The notes under the pieces were generated by a model that had not been told where the DNA came from, did no database searches, and worked only from the letters and a program-made list of their open reading frames with translations. A stretch of DNA of 5,131 nucleotides, taken from positions 1 to 5,131 of the forward strand of contig JAGHTD010000054.1 of assembly GCA_018065475.1 (NCBI GenBank). The letters are read 5' to 3'. Shown piece by piece: positions 1 through 5,128 of this stretch. Positions within the stretch are counted from its first letter, which is position 1; each line of letters begins with the position of its first letter. The position numbers and the translations under genes are program-made. This DNA comes from Candidatus Colimorpha enterica (lineage in GTDB: Bacteria > Bacillota > Clostridia > Oscillospirales > CAG-272).

Positions 1-579
1 ACCGTACGCAAGAGCGCCTATCGCCTGCGCGCCGCACAGCTTGAATATCTTTTCCTCACCGGCGTCGTACGCTGCGGCGATAATTACCGGAGATATTTTT
101 CCGTCGCTTCCCGGAGGATTGACGATGACGACCTCCTCACAGCCCGCTATCTTCGCCGGCAGAGAATCCATAAGCACCGTCGAAGGATAGGATGCGGTAC
201 CGCCGGGGACGTAAAGCCCCACTCTTTTCAGAGGGATGACCTTCTGACCGAGGACTATACCGTTCTCGTCGTTGATGATAAATCCGCTCCGCTTCTGGTT
301 CTCGTGGAACTTTCTTATGTTTGCCGCCGCCTTTTTCAGTATTTCCAGAAACGACGGCTCGACGGAGGCAAGCGCCTCGTCCATTTCCTCTTTCGTCACG
401 GCAAGACTGTCAAGCTTGGCTTTGTCGAATCTTTCGGTGTATTCTTTGAGGGCATCGTCGCCTCTCATCTTTACGTCGTAAAGAATACTTCTCACGATCT
501 CGCTGACGTTCACCGTCGGCATATTGCGGGCAAATATCGTATCTTTTCCGACTTCACCGCATTTCAGTATTTTTATCAT
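1..579 (-). CDS. hisD: Histidinol dehydrogenase, N-terminal 193 residues (partial)
   Basis: HisD is the cytoplasmic zinc enzyme that oxidises L-histidinol to L-histidine in two NAD-dependent steps, the end of histidine biosynthesis. The visible part is residues 1-193. It shows the family core RVGLYVPGGTASYPSTVLM (residues 119-137), the following PAKIAG (141-146), and CGAQAIGALAYG (182-193). HisD proteins usually have about 430 residues, so more than half, including the expected zinc ligands and catalytic histidines, lies beyond the left edge. The ATG at 579 has an AGGGAG ribosome site 8 nt upstream (588-593). It overlaps the stop of the upstream hisZG gene by 4 bp (ATGA), which suggests translational coupling. 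Gene order hisZ-hisG-hisD is the usual one in Gram-positive his operons. The reading frame is open to the edge with no visible lesion. The identification is firm. Confidence 0.96.
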   Translation of the reverse strand, partial: MIKILKCGEVGKDTIFARNMPTVNVSEIVRSILYDVKMRGDDALKEYTERFDKAKLDSLAVTKEEMDEALASVEPSFLEILKKAAANIRKFHENQKRSGFIINDENGIVLGQKVIPLKRVGLYVPGGTASYPSTVLMDSLPAKIAGCEEVVIVNPPGSDGKISPVIIAAAYDAGEEKIFKLCGAQAIGALAYG

Positions 580-2117
580 TCTCTGTTCTCCCTGACTTTC
601 CTCAGGGCCTCCGCAATTATTTCCGTTCTTTCGCTCTTGAAGCCGAACGCCGTCTTGTTGGCGATCAGTCTCGCGCTTATAGGCATTATCTCCTCGATGA
701 CGGTCAGATCGTTCTCTTTCAGCGTCGTTCCCGTCTCGACAATATCAACTATCACGTCCGAAAGCCCGAGGATCGGGGCGATTTCTATCGAGCCGTTGAG
801 ATTGATAATATCAATATCCCTGCCCTTGCCGCGATAATAGCTCATCGCCGTTGACGTGAACTTGGTCGCTACCCTCAGCGTCTTTGAGGTATCGTCCTTA
901 AAGCCGACCGGAGCGGCTACGGCCATACGGCACCTGCCGCACCCGAGGTCGAGAAGCTCGTAAACGTCGGGGGAATATTCCTCTATGATGTCCTTCCCCG
1001 CCACGCCGATATCGGCGGCTCCGCGCTCGACGTAGATCGACACGTCGGAGGGCTTTACCCAGAAATATCTGATTTTCAGCTTTTCGTTCTCAAAGATCAG
1101 CTTTCTGCTCTGACCGAGGACCTCGGGACATTCGTAACCCGCCTCCGCGAACATCGAATACACCTTTTCGCCGAGCCGTCCTTTCGGAAGCGCGATATTG
1201 ATATATCCGTCGTCGTTTTTTAGACCGAAGTCGCGTTCAATGAGGTCGGTGTAAACGGCAAATCCTATCGCGCCCGCTTTCCTGCCGAGCTTTTTCATCA
1301 GTCTGTCGTATCTTCCGCCCGAAAGAACGGGTGTCGGGCTCGACTTGACTATGCCCTTGAATACTATGCCGTTGTAGTAGTTTATGTCCCCGCTGACGGA
1401 GAAATCAACTCTGAAGCAGTCCCCGTATCCCGAACCGCCGAGCTTTTCGAGAAGCGAACGGAAGGCGGGATATTTTTCATCACCGCCGAGCAGGGCGTCG
1501 AGCTTCGGCATGACCTCGGCGACCGTCCCGCTTATATCGGAGAGGGCCGAAAGCACGCCGTATTTATCGTCACACAGCGCCGTGATCGGCGTAAGATCCT
1601 TTTTCGAGAAGGCGTCGAACACCGTCTTTCTGATATCGTCGGTGGTTGCCCCGAAGACCGAGTCGATGATGTCGAGATCGGAGAGGACGATCACCGCTTC
1701 CCTGTCGAAAAGGCGGAGCGCCTCTGCCGCAAGGCAGAGGACCGAGACGTACGTATCTTCGTCGGTTGAGCCGAAGCACTCGATACCCGACTGCATTATC
1801 TCGCGGAAGATGCCGTCGTTCTTCGACGTGCGGTAAACGTTTTCGTTGTAATAGACCTTCGTCAGCCCGTCGGTGACGTCCCTGCTGTTCTTGATTATCG
1901 AGAGCGTAACGTCGGGCTTGAGAGCCATCAGCTTCCCCGACGCGTCGGTGAAGGTGATGACGTTATCCGAGACGAGGAAATCCTTGTTCTCGGCGTAAAG
2001 GTCGTATTCCTCAAACTTGCTCATCCTGTAAGACGTATAACCGTTGTCCTCAAAGAGCTTGCGGAGCTTAAGGTTGATTATTTCGCTTTTTCTCAGCAGT
2101 GCGTCATCTATCTGCAT
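576..2117 (-). CDS. hisZG: Fused HisZ-HisG: ATP phosphoribosyltransferase regulatory plus catalytic subunit
   Basis: This single 513-residue frame joins two proteins that are normally separate. Residues 1 to about 298 are HisZ, a catalytically inactive histidyl-tRNA synthetase paralogue. They contain MALKPDVTL (64-72), a motif-2-like KVYYNENVYR...FREIMQSGIECFG (87-116), NYYNGIVF (246-253) and a motif-3-like GGRYDRLMKKLG...AIGFA (267-287). The column where HisRS has the Arg of RGLDYYTG appears to be Gly243, consistent with no aminoacylation. After a linker of about 5 residues, 305-513 is a short-form HisG. It has INIALPKGRL (306-315), RKLIFE (338-343), PSDVSIYVERGAADIGVAGKD (356-376) and the family signature at 445-466 (E445, G451, S453, D458, TGTTL at 462-466). 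HisG condenses ATP with PRPP to give phosphoribosyl-ATP, the committed and histidine-inhibited step. Short HisG requires HisZ for activity and feedback control. The ATG at 2117 has a GGAAG ribosome site about 9 nt upstream and overlaps yerC by 14 bp. The fused state depends on the sequence having no missing stop, and none is visible. Confidence 0.94.
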   Translation of the reverse strand: MQIDDALLRKSEIINLKLRKLFEDNGYTSYRMSKFEEYDLYAENKDFLVSDNVITFTDASGKLMALKPDVTLSIIKNSRDVTDGLTKVYYNENVYRTSKNDGIFREIMQSGIECFGSTDEDTYVSVLCLAAEALRLFDREAVIVLSDLDIIDSVFGATTDDIRKTVFDAFSKKDLTPITALCDDKYGVLSALSDISGTVAEVMPKLDALLGGDEKYPAFRSLLEKLGGSGYGDCFRVDFSVSGDINYYNGIVFKGIVKSSPTPVLSGGRYDRLMKKLGRKAGAIGFAVYTDLIERDFGLKNDDGYINIALPKGRLGEKVYSMFAEAGYECPEVLGQSRKLIFENEKLKIRYFWVKPSDVSIYVERGAADIGVAGKDIIEEYSPDVYELLDLGCGRCRMAVAAPVGFKDDTSKTLRVATKFTSTAMSYYRGKGRDIDIINLNGSIEIAPILGLSDVIVDIVETGTTLKENDLTVIEEIMPISARLIANKTAFGFKSERTEIIAEALRKVRENRE

Positions 2118-2409
2118 TTTCGGTTTCTTCCTTCATTTTCTCAATGGCATTCCTGTATCCGCCCGCGCCGTATTCGAGACAGCGGTTCACTCTGCTTATC
2201 GTGGCTGTCGATACGCCGACCTCAGACGCTATCCTTGAATAGCTTTCCCCGCGGTCGAGTCTGATCGCGGTATCAAATCTCTGAGCCATATCAAGTATCT
2301 CTTTTATCGTACATATATCGTCGAAAAATGCGTAACATTCGTCGATATCCTTCAGCTTGACGATCGTCGAAAGCAGTCTGTCGGTGGCTTCGTTTCTGTA
2401 ATTTGACAT
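2104..2409 (-). CDS. yerC: YerC/YecD-family TrpR-related transcriptional regulator, likely his operon repressor
   Basis: This 101-residue protein has the normal length of the YerC/YecD branch of the TrpR superfamily, small all-helical dimeric DNA-binding proteins. The conserved block FFDDICTIKEILDMAQRFD (28-46) is followed by a helix-turn-helix, ESYSRIASEVGVSTATISRV (55-74), and then NRCLEYGAGGY (75-85), all characteristic of the family. Comparative genomics has proposed that this family (also called HisR) controls histidine genes in Firmicutes. Here it is the first gene of the his operon and overlaps hisZG by 14 bp. Its promoter lies inside a long inverted repeat (2425-2468), so autoregulation together with the operon is a strong inference. 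The ATG at 2409 has an AGAGGGG ribosome site 6-7 nt upstream. The co-effector is not shown by the sequence; histidine is the obvious candidate. Family assignment is firm, the regulatory target is inferred. Confidence 0.92.
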   Translation of the reverse strand: MSNYRNEATDRLLSTIVKLKDIDECYAFFDDICTIKEILDMAQRFDTAIRLDRGESYSRIASEVGVSTATISRVNRCLEYGAGGYRNAIEKMKEETENADR

Positions 2410-2424
2410 AGCGTTTCCCCTCTT

Positions 2425-2468
2425 GATTTTATCGCTTTAATACTTTACCACATTAAAGCGATAAAGTC
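2425..2468. promoter_or_regulatory. Candidate YerC/HisR operator: 44-bp inverted repeat over the his promoter
   Basis: Arms 2425-2441 and 2452-2468 match at 16 of 17 positions. The inner 14 bp are perfect (TTTATCGCTTTAAT at 2428-2441 against ATTAAAGCGATAAA at 2452-2465), separated by 10 bp (2442-2451). The right arm covers the -35 and spacer, the gap is mostly the -10 hexamer, and the left arm covers the start point. A protein bound to both arms would therefore exclude RNA polymerase. It is not a terminator: the stem is AT-rich, there is no T-run, and the -10 sits in its loop. Placement directly before a TrpR-family gene makes that protein the likely ligand. The dyad is seen directly; the binding partner is inference. 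Confidence 0.8.
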
Positions 2469-2470
2469 AA
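2442..2470 (-). promoter_or_regulatory. Promoter of the yerC-hisZG-hisD operon
   Basis: On the minus strand, TTGACT (-35, 2470-2465) is separated by exactly 17 bp from TAAAGT (-10, 2447-2442), which is preceded by the extended -10 dinucleotide TG. Transcription should begin near 2435, about 25 nt before the yerC ATG, leaving no room for a leader peptide, T-box or attenuator. The region just upstream (2471-2517) carries A and T tracts and two copies of TTTTGTGAAAA, and could act as an UP element. Confidence 0.78.
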
Positions 2471-2533
2471 TACCTTTTGTGAAAAAAGTTGCATTTTTCC
2501 GACTTTTTTTGTGAAAAGCTCCGCAGAAGGGGC

Positions 2534-2563
2534 AAAAGCAAAAGCACCGCATGGCGGTGCTTT
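2534..2563 (-). terminator. Rho-independent terminator after the Gfo/Idh/MocA gene
   Basis: A 10-bp perfect stem (AAAGCACCGC at 2541-2550 with GCGGTGCTTT at 2554-2563) closes a 3-nt loop, 8 nt past the stop codon of the upstream gene. On the minus strand it is followed by a T-rich stretch, TTTTGCTTTTG, interrupted by GC. It separates that unit from the his promoter, which lies about 65 bp further on. Confidence 0.82.
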
Positions 2564-2571
2564 CGGAATTA

Positions 2572-3804
2572 TCAGTCGATGTTGAACTCTCCGACGGTGA
2601 AGTCGGTGCGGTCCTTCCAGCGTCCCGAGGTGAAGTCGGGGATCTCGACGTAGTTGCCGTGATTCTTGATGGAGATCTCGGAAAGAGGAGTGATGCACAT
2701 CCAGCTTGCGGTGTCGTAGGTGTCGATCGGGGGCTTCGACGAGGAGTTTCTTGCTGCCTCGATGAACGCCTCGGTGACGAGCCAGTCCATTCCGCCGTGT
2801 CCGCCTCTGACGCCGTCGTTTAAGAACTTCTGCCAGATCGGATGCTCATACTTTTCGTAATATCTCTTTATGTTGTTTGCGTCGTCAAGGCGTGACCACT
2901 CGAACTTGGGGTCGATCTGTCCGTCGATGATGATCTCTCCGTCCCATTCGCTGTACATTCCGTGCGTGCCTCTTACCGTGAAGCCGCGGGAGTATATTCT
3001 CGGGAGGGATGTGTCAAGGGTGAGGACGATGTTCTGACCGTTTGCGCAGTCGATGACCGTCGTGACGATATCGCCCTGGGCGAACTTGAAGTTTGCGAGA
3101 GAGGGATCGACGCCCTCGGTCTTTGCGGCGTAATCGTTGAGGCCGACCGCTTTGGTAGCCATCGAGTGAAGTCCGAGCATACGGTTGCCGCGGTTGATGT
3201 CAAGCACCTTTGCGATAGGGCCGAGCTCGTGCGTCGGGTAGTTTTCGCAGTTTCTCGCCTTGTAGTTGCGGAGACGGTAATGTCTGTTCTTATCTCCGCC
3301 CGTGATCTCGTCTCTTAAATCGTGATGATAACCGCCGGAGCAGAATACGATGTCGCCGAAGATGCCCTGCTTGACCATATTGAGGGTAAGGAGCTCTTCT
3401 CTGCCGTAGCAGCAGTTCTCGAGCATCATGCACTGAACGCCCGTTCTCTCGTAGGTCTCTACAAGATCGTAGCACTGCTGAAGGGTGTATGCGCCGCCGA
3501 CCTCGGTGCCGACGAACTTGCCTGCGTTCATTGCGGCGATAGCGATCTCGACGTGAGCTTCCCACGCGGAATAAGTAAGGATGACGTCCGTATCGGGAGA
3601 AGCGATGACCTCACGGTAGTCGAGCGTCGTCTTGGGCGCAAAGCCCTGCTTCTCTTTGATAAGCTCATACGCTCTGTCAACTCTGTCCTGATACAGATCG
3701 CAGATATAGGTGATTTCAATTCCGGGCATATCGAGGAGAACGGCCTTGACCATTCCGTATCCTCTGCCGCCGAGGCCGATGACACCGGCTCTGAGATTTT
3801 CCAT
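2572..3804 (-). CDS. Gfo/Idh/MocA-family protein, GH109-like (NAD-dependent glycosidase or oxidoreductase)
   Basis: This 410-residue protein begins with a Rossmann motif, GVIGLGGRGYG (7-17), and carries the two-domain Gfo/Idh/MocA layout. Several blocks resemble glycoside hydrolase family 109, which cleaves alpha-N-acetylgalactosaminides by a transient NAD-dependent oxidation. They are EVGGAYT (101-107) in place of the usual EKP, CMMLENCCYGREEL (125-138), NYPTHELGPIAKVL (188-201), EHPIW (320-324), GGHGGMDWLVTEAFIEA (334-350) and IPDFTSGRWK (388-397). Tyr189 and His192 of YPTH match the Tyr/His pair placed in the active site of characterised GH109. No signal peptide or Tat motif is present, so it should be cytoplasmic and act on imported sugars or glycosides. 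The start at 3804 is chosen because AAGAGG (3813-3818) lies about 8 nt upstream. A GTG at 3825 is in frame but lies upstream of that site. The gene is alone between its own promoter and terminator. Substrate is unknown, and a plain sugar dehydrogenase remains possible. Confidence 0.88.
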   Translation of the reverse strand: MENLRAGVIGLGGRGYGMVKAVLLDMPGIEITYICDLYQDRVDRAYELIKEKQGFAPKTTLDYREVIASPDTDVILTYSAWEAHVEIAIAAMNAGKFVGTEVGGAYTLQQCYDLVETYERTGVQCMMLENCCYGREELLTLNMVKQGIFGDIVFCSGGYHHDLRDEITGGDKNRHYRLRNYKARNCENYPTHELGPIAKVLDINRGNRMLGLHSMATKAVGLNDYAAKTEGVDPSLANFKFAQGDIVTTVIDCANGQNIVLTLDTSLPRIYSRGFTVRGTHGMYSEWDGEIIIDGQIDPKFEWSRLDDANNIKRYYEKYEHPIWQKFLNDGVRGGHGGMDWLVTEAFIEAARNSSSKPPIDTYDTASWMCITPLSEISIKNHGNYVEIPDFTSGRWKDRTDFTVGEFNID

Positions 3805-3840
3805 AATAAATACCTCTTTTGTCACGTATTTTGAAATTGT

Positions 3841-3869
3841 ATTTTACCATAAAACGGAGATAAAGTCAA
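3841..3869 (-). promoter_or_regulatory. Promoter of the Gfo/Idh/MocA gene
   Basis: On the minus strand, TTGACT (3869-3864), a 17-bp spacer and TAAAAT (3846-3841) with an upstream TG make a strong extended -10 sigma-A promoter. The start point would be near 3834, giving a leader of about 30 nt. The stretch TATTGACTTTATC is identical to that at the yerC promoter, but the second operator arm is absent here. An AT-rich region lies upstream. Confidence 0.8.
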
Positions 3870-3920
3870 TATAAAACTGTAAAAAGACCGCGAAATTAAC
3901 AAATGAAAATATTATCGAAA

Positions 3921-3949
3921 GCAAAAAAGGACGCCGCGCGTCCTTTTTT
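3921..3949 (-). terminator. Rho-independent terminator after the lipoprotein gene (sequence symmetric)
   Basis: A 12-bp perfect stem (3923-3934 with 3938-3949, core GGACGC/GCGTCC) has a 3-nt loop, with six A on one side and six T on the other. It could stop transcription in both directions. It lies 65 bp past the lipoprotein stop codon and upstream of the next promoter. No rightward gene is visible, so its main job is ending the lipoprotein transcript. Confidence 0.88.
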
Positions 3950-4014
3950 GTTGTATTGTTAATTGTTGATGAATAACCGACTTCAAAAGAAAGAATTGTG
4001 ATTGGTTGAAAAAG

Positions 4015-4602
4015 TTAATTGTAACTTATGGTTGATACAACTCCGATTTCCACCAGCTCTTGCATTTCATTCTTTGTCAATTCGGTAAAGATAAATGTAA
4101 ATCTTTCAACAGGTCCTAATTCCCATTCTTTCAAGTATTTTTCTGCATATTCGATTTCAGCATTAAGACGCCATTCATCCTGCAGTTTTTCTTTTAATAC
4201 ATGATAATCCTGATAAATGGGATTATCTCCAAAGACTGCCGTTCCTAATTCCTCATCATATTCGTAGCCCATTTTTTCAATAGCAATTTTTCTGAAATAA
4301 TCCGGCTCCGGCTCCTCAAAGAGAAAATATATGGCTACAGGGATTTTTACATTCTCCGGCAATTCTTTTATACAATTAATATTATCAATAGGGCAGAATA
4401 TATACTTTGAATGTGTCGATGTATCATCAATTATCTCGTCATTTTCAAACTGCTTAACATCAGAAGTGTCATCAACCTCGATCATGTCATTGTTTGTCTC
4501 GCCACCTTTGCCGTTGGCAACGACGCACGAGGTAATCGTAACCAAAAACGAAACGATAAGGAGAGCGACGATAATGATTTTTGTGTTTTTGTTGTTTTTC
4601 AT
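4015..4602 (-). CDS. Predicted lipoprotein of unknown function
   Basis: I do not recognise this 195-residue protein. The N-terminus is a classic lipoprotein signal: charged MKNNKNTK (1-8), a hydrophobic stretch IIIVALLIVSFLV (9-21), and a lipobox ITSC (23-26) with Cys26 as the predicted lipidated residue. A polar, acidic linker (about 27-65) follows. The rest could be one small alpha/beta domain: a strand KIPVAIYFLF (86-95), a helix around 101-111, a long charged helix around 136-160, a strand RFTFIF (167-172), a helix LTKNEMQELVE (175-185) and a final strand VVSTISY (188-194). The strand/helix/strand end resembles small domains of uncharacterised Clostridia secreted proteins, but that is only an impression. 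The ATG at 4602 is chosen because AAAGGA lies about 10 nt upstream and the promoter -10 (4651-4656) falls inside the longer frame that opens at 4698. The gene is much more AT-rich than its neighbours. It should face outward on the cytoplasmic membrane. Confidence 0.82.
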   Translation of the reverse strand: MKNNKNTKIIIVALLIVSFLVTITSCVVANGKGGETNNDMIEVDDTSDVKQFENDEIIDDTSTHSKYIFCPIDNINCIKELPENVKIPVAIYFLFEEPEPDYFRKIAIEKMGYEYDEELGTAVFGDNPIYQDYHVLKEKLQDEWRLNAEIEYAEKYLKEWELGPVERFTFIFTELTKNEMQELVEIGVVSTISYN

Positions 4603-4650
4603 GGTTAATAGATCCTTTCCGGTTTTGATATATTTTTTATTGTTGTAAAC

Positions 4651-4677
4651 ATTATACCATACCCCCCGAGTCGTCAA
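4651..4677 (-). promoter_or_regulatory. Promoter of the lipoprotein gene
   Basis: On the minus strand a perfect TATAAT (4656-4651) is preceded by TATGG, an extended -10. TTGACG (4677-4672) is a good -35 but sits at a short 15-bp spacing containing a run of six G. The extended -10 probably compensates. The start point near 4644 gives a leader of about 40 nt. Confidence 0.75.
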
Positions 4678-4706
4678 GCATTTTTGTGATTTTTTCAAAA
4701 ATTATT

Positions 4707-4749
4707 AAAAAATCCGTTTCCGGACTGCCGACAGCCGTATCTGTCGGCA
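4707..4749 (-). terminator. Possible terminator: stacked hairpins ending in six T, upstream of the lipoprotein promoter
   Basis: Read leftward, a 9-bp stem (4741-4749 with 4726-4734, TGCCGACAG/CTGTCGGCA, 6-nt loop) is followed by a small TCCG-GAAA-CGGA hairpin (4724-4713) and six T (4712-4707). It may stop transcripts arriving from the right and insulate the lipoprotein promoter 30 bp further on. The hairpin adjoining the T-run has only 4 bp, so the call is weak. The larger stem could instead be a dispersed repeat. Confidence 0.35.
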
Positions 4750-4763
4750 AATCCGATCAAAGC

Positions 4764-4783
4764 GGGAGCACCAAGGCGCTCCC
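4764..4783. repeat. Short near-palindrome, GGGAGC/GCTCCC hairpin
   Basis: Nine-base arms GGGAGCACC and GGCGCTCCC pair at 8 of 9 positions around a 2-nt centre. There is no T-run on either side, so it is unlikely to be a terminator. It sits in a non-coding stretch with several other hairpins and could be a remnant of a dispersed structured repeat. Confidence 0.5.
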
Positions 4784-4810
4784 CTACTTAATGGCAAGGA
4801 CGAATGAAAG

Positions 4811-4831
4811 ACCTTCCTCCGGGAGGAAGGT
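4811..4831. repeat. Perfect 21-bp palindrome, ACCTTCCTCC/GGAGGAAGGT
   Basis: Ten-base perfect arms (4811-4820, 4822-4831) surround one base. As RNA a tight stem with a loop of about 3 to 5 nt would form. It is bracketed more loosely by GAATGA (4802-4807) and TCATTC (4847-4852), and followed by AAGCGAG (4836-4842) with its complement CTCGCTT (4864-4870). The whole of 4802-4870 could therefore fold. There is no T-run. Confidence 0.5.
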
Positions 4832-4870
4832 TGACAAGCGAGTGCCTCATTCATAGTTTGTGCCTCGCTT

Positions 4871-4907
4871 TGGAACGAACGATTTTGAATAACGACAAAT
4901 AGAATGA
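4871..4907. other. Unassigned spacer, no gene or motif recognised
   Basis: This short stretch lies between the hairpin cluster and the inverted repeat pair. It has no ribosome site with a usable frame and no clear promoter or terminator on either strand. I see nothing in it to annotate. Taken with its surroundings, 4678-5131 is a non-coding region of about 450 bp. Confidence 0.5.
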
Positions 4908-5128
4908 AAAAGAAACGGCAATGTATAGCCTCCCCGAGATGCGAAGCATCTCTCGTAAGCGGGAGGTGGCATCCGAAGGATGACGGAAGGGTTGTTTCGG
5001 GCTATTCTAACATTCTGCAAAAGTTACATCCGGCAGGAACAACCCTTCCACCGCTCCGCGGTCATCGAGATGAGCTTGCTCATCTCTACCCCTATGCACA
5101 GGGGAGGCTTGTCAAACCCGTTTCTTTT
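4908..5128. repeat. Inverted pair of structured repeat units (GCCTCCCC...GGAAGGGTTGTT)
   Basis: Two units face each other. Unit A (4908-4996, plus) and unit B (5128-5038, minus) each begin AAAAGAAACGG. Each then has 9 unrelated bases, GCCTCCCC, an insert (49 and 51 nt), and ends GGAAGGGTTGTT. Each insert holds a GAGATG...CATCTC hairpin (A 4936-4952; B 5067-5086) and a second small hairpin (A CATCC/GGATG 4970-4982; B ACCGC/GCGGT 5050-5062). Each also has an outer pairing: CCTCCC/GGGAGG in A, and CCCCT/AGGGG in B. About 41 bp of unrelated sequence separates the units. Such elements look like dispersed non-coding repeats I recall from gut Clostridia. No coding capacity is seen. The two units could form one large cruciform or RNA hairpin. 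Confidence 0.7.

Noticed and set aside
272..837. Open frames on the plus strand opposite hisD and the end of hisZG
   Set aside because: They lie antisense to well-recognised genes, have no recognisable protein features and no ribosome sites. They are by-products of the codon use of the minus-strand genes.
1384..1836. 150-codon plus-strand frame opposite hisZG, and a short minus-strand frame inside it (1570-1779)
   Set aside because: Ser/Arg-rich low-information translations opposite or inside a clearly conserved HisZ domain; no independent signals.
2410..2435. T-box, his leader peptide or riboswitch ahead of yerC
   Set aside because: The predicted leader is only about 25 nt, with no His codon run, no T-box motif and no terminator/antiterminator pair.
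3805..3825. Upstream in-frame GTG start for the Gfo/Idh/MocA gene
   Set aside because: It would add seven residues and lies upstream of the good AAGAGG site that serves the ATG at 3804. The Rossmann motif is already close to the N-terminus from that ATG.
2551..3834. Several frames on both strands overlapping the Gfo/Idh/MocA gene
   Set aside because: All are shadows of the GH109-like gene, which has a full set of family motifs, a promoter and a terminator.
4603..4698. Longer N-terminus for the lipoprotein starting at 4698
   Set aside because: The promoter -10 and -35 (4651-4677) lie inside this extension, the ribosome site points to 4602, and the extension would spoil the signal peptide.
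4791..4856. 21-codon plus-strand ATG frame across the 4811-4831 palindrome
   Set aside because: No ribosome site, very short, and its sequence is dictated by the palindrome.
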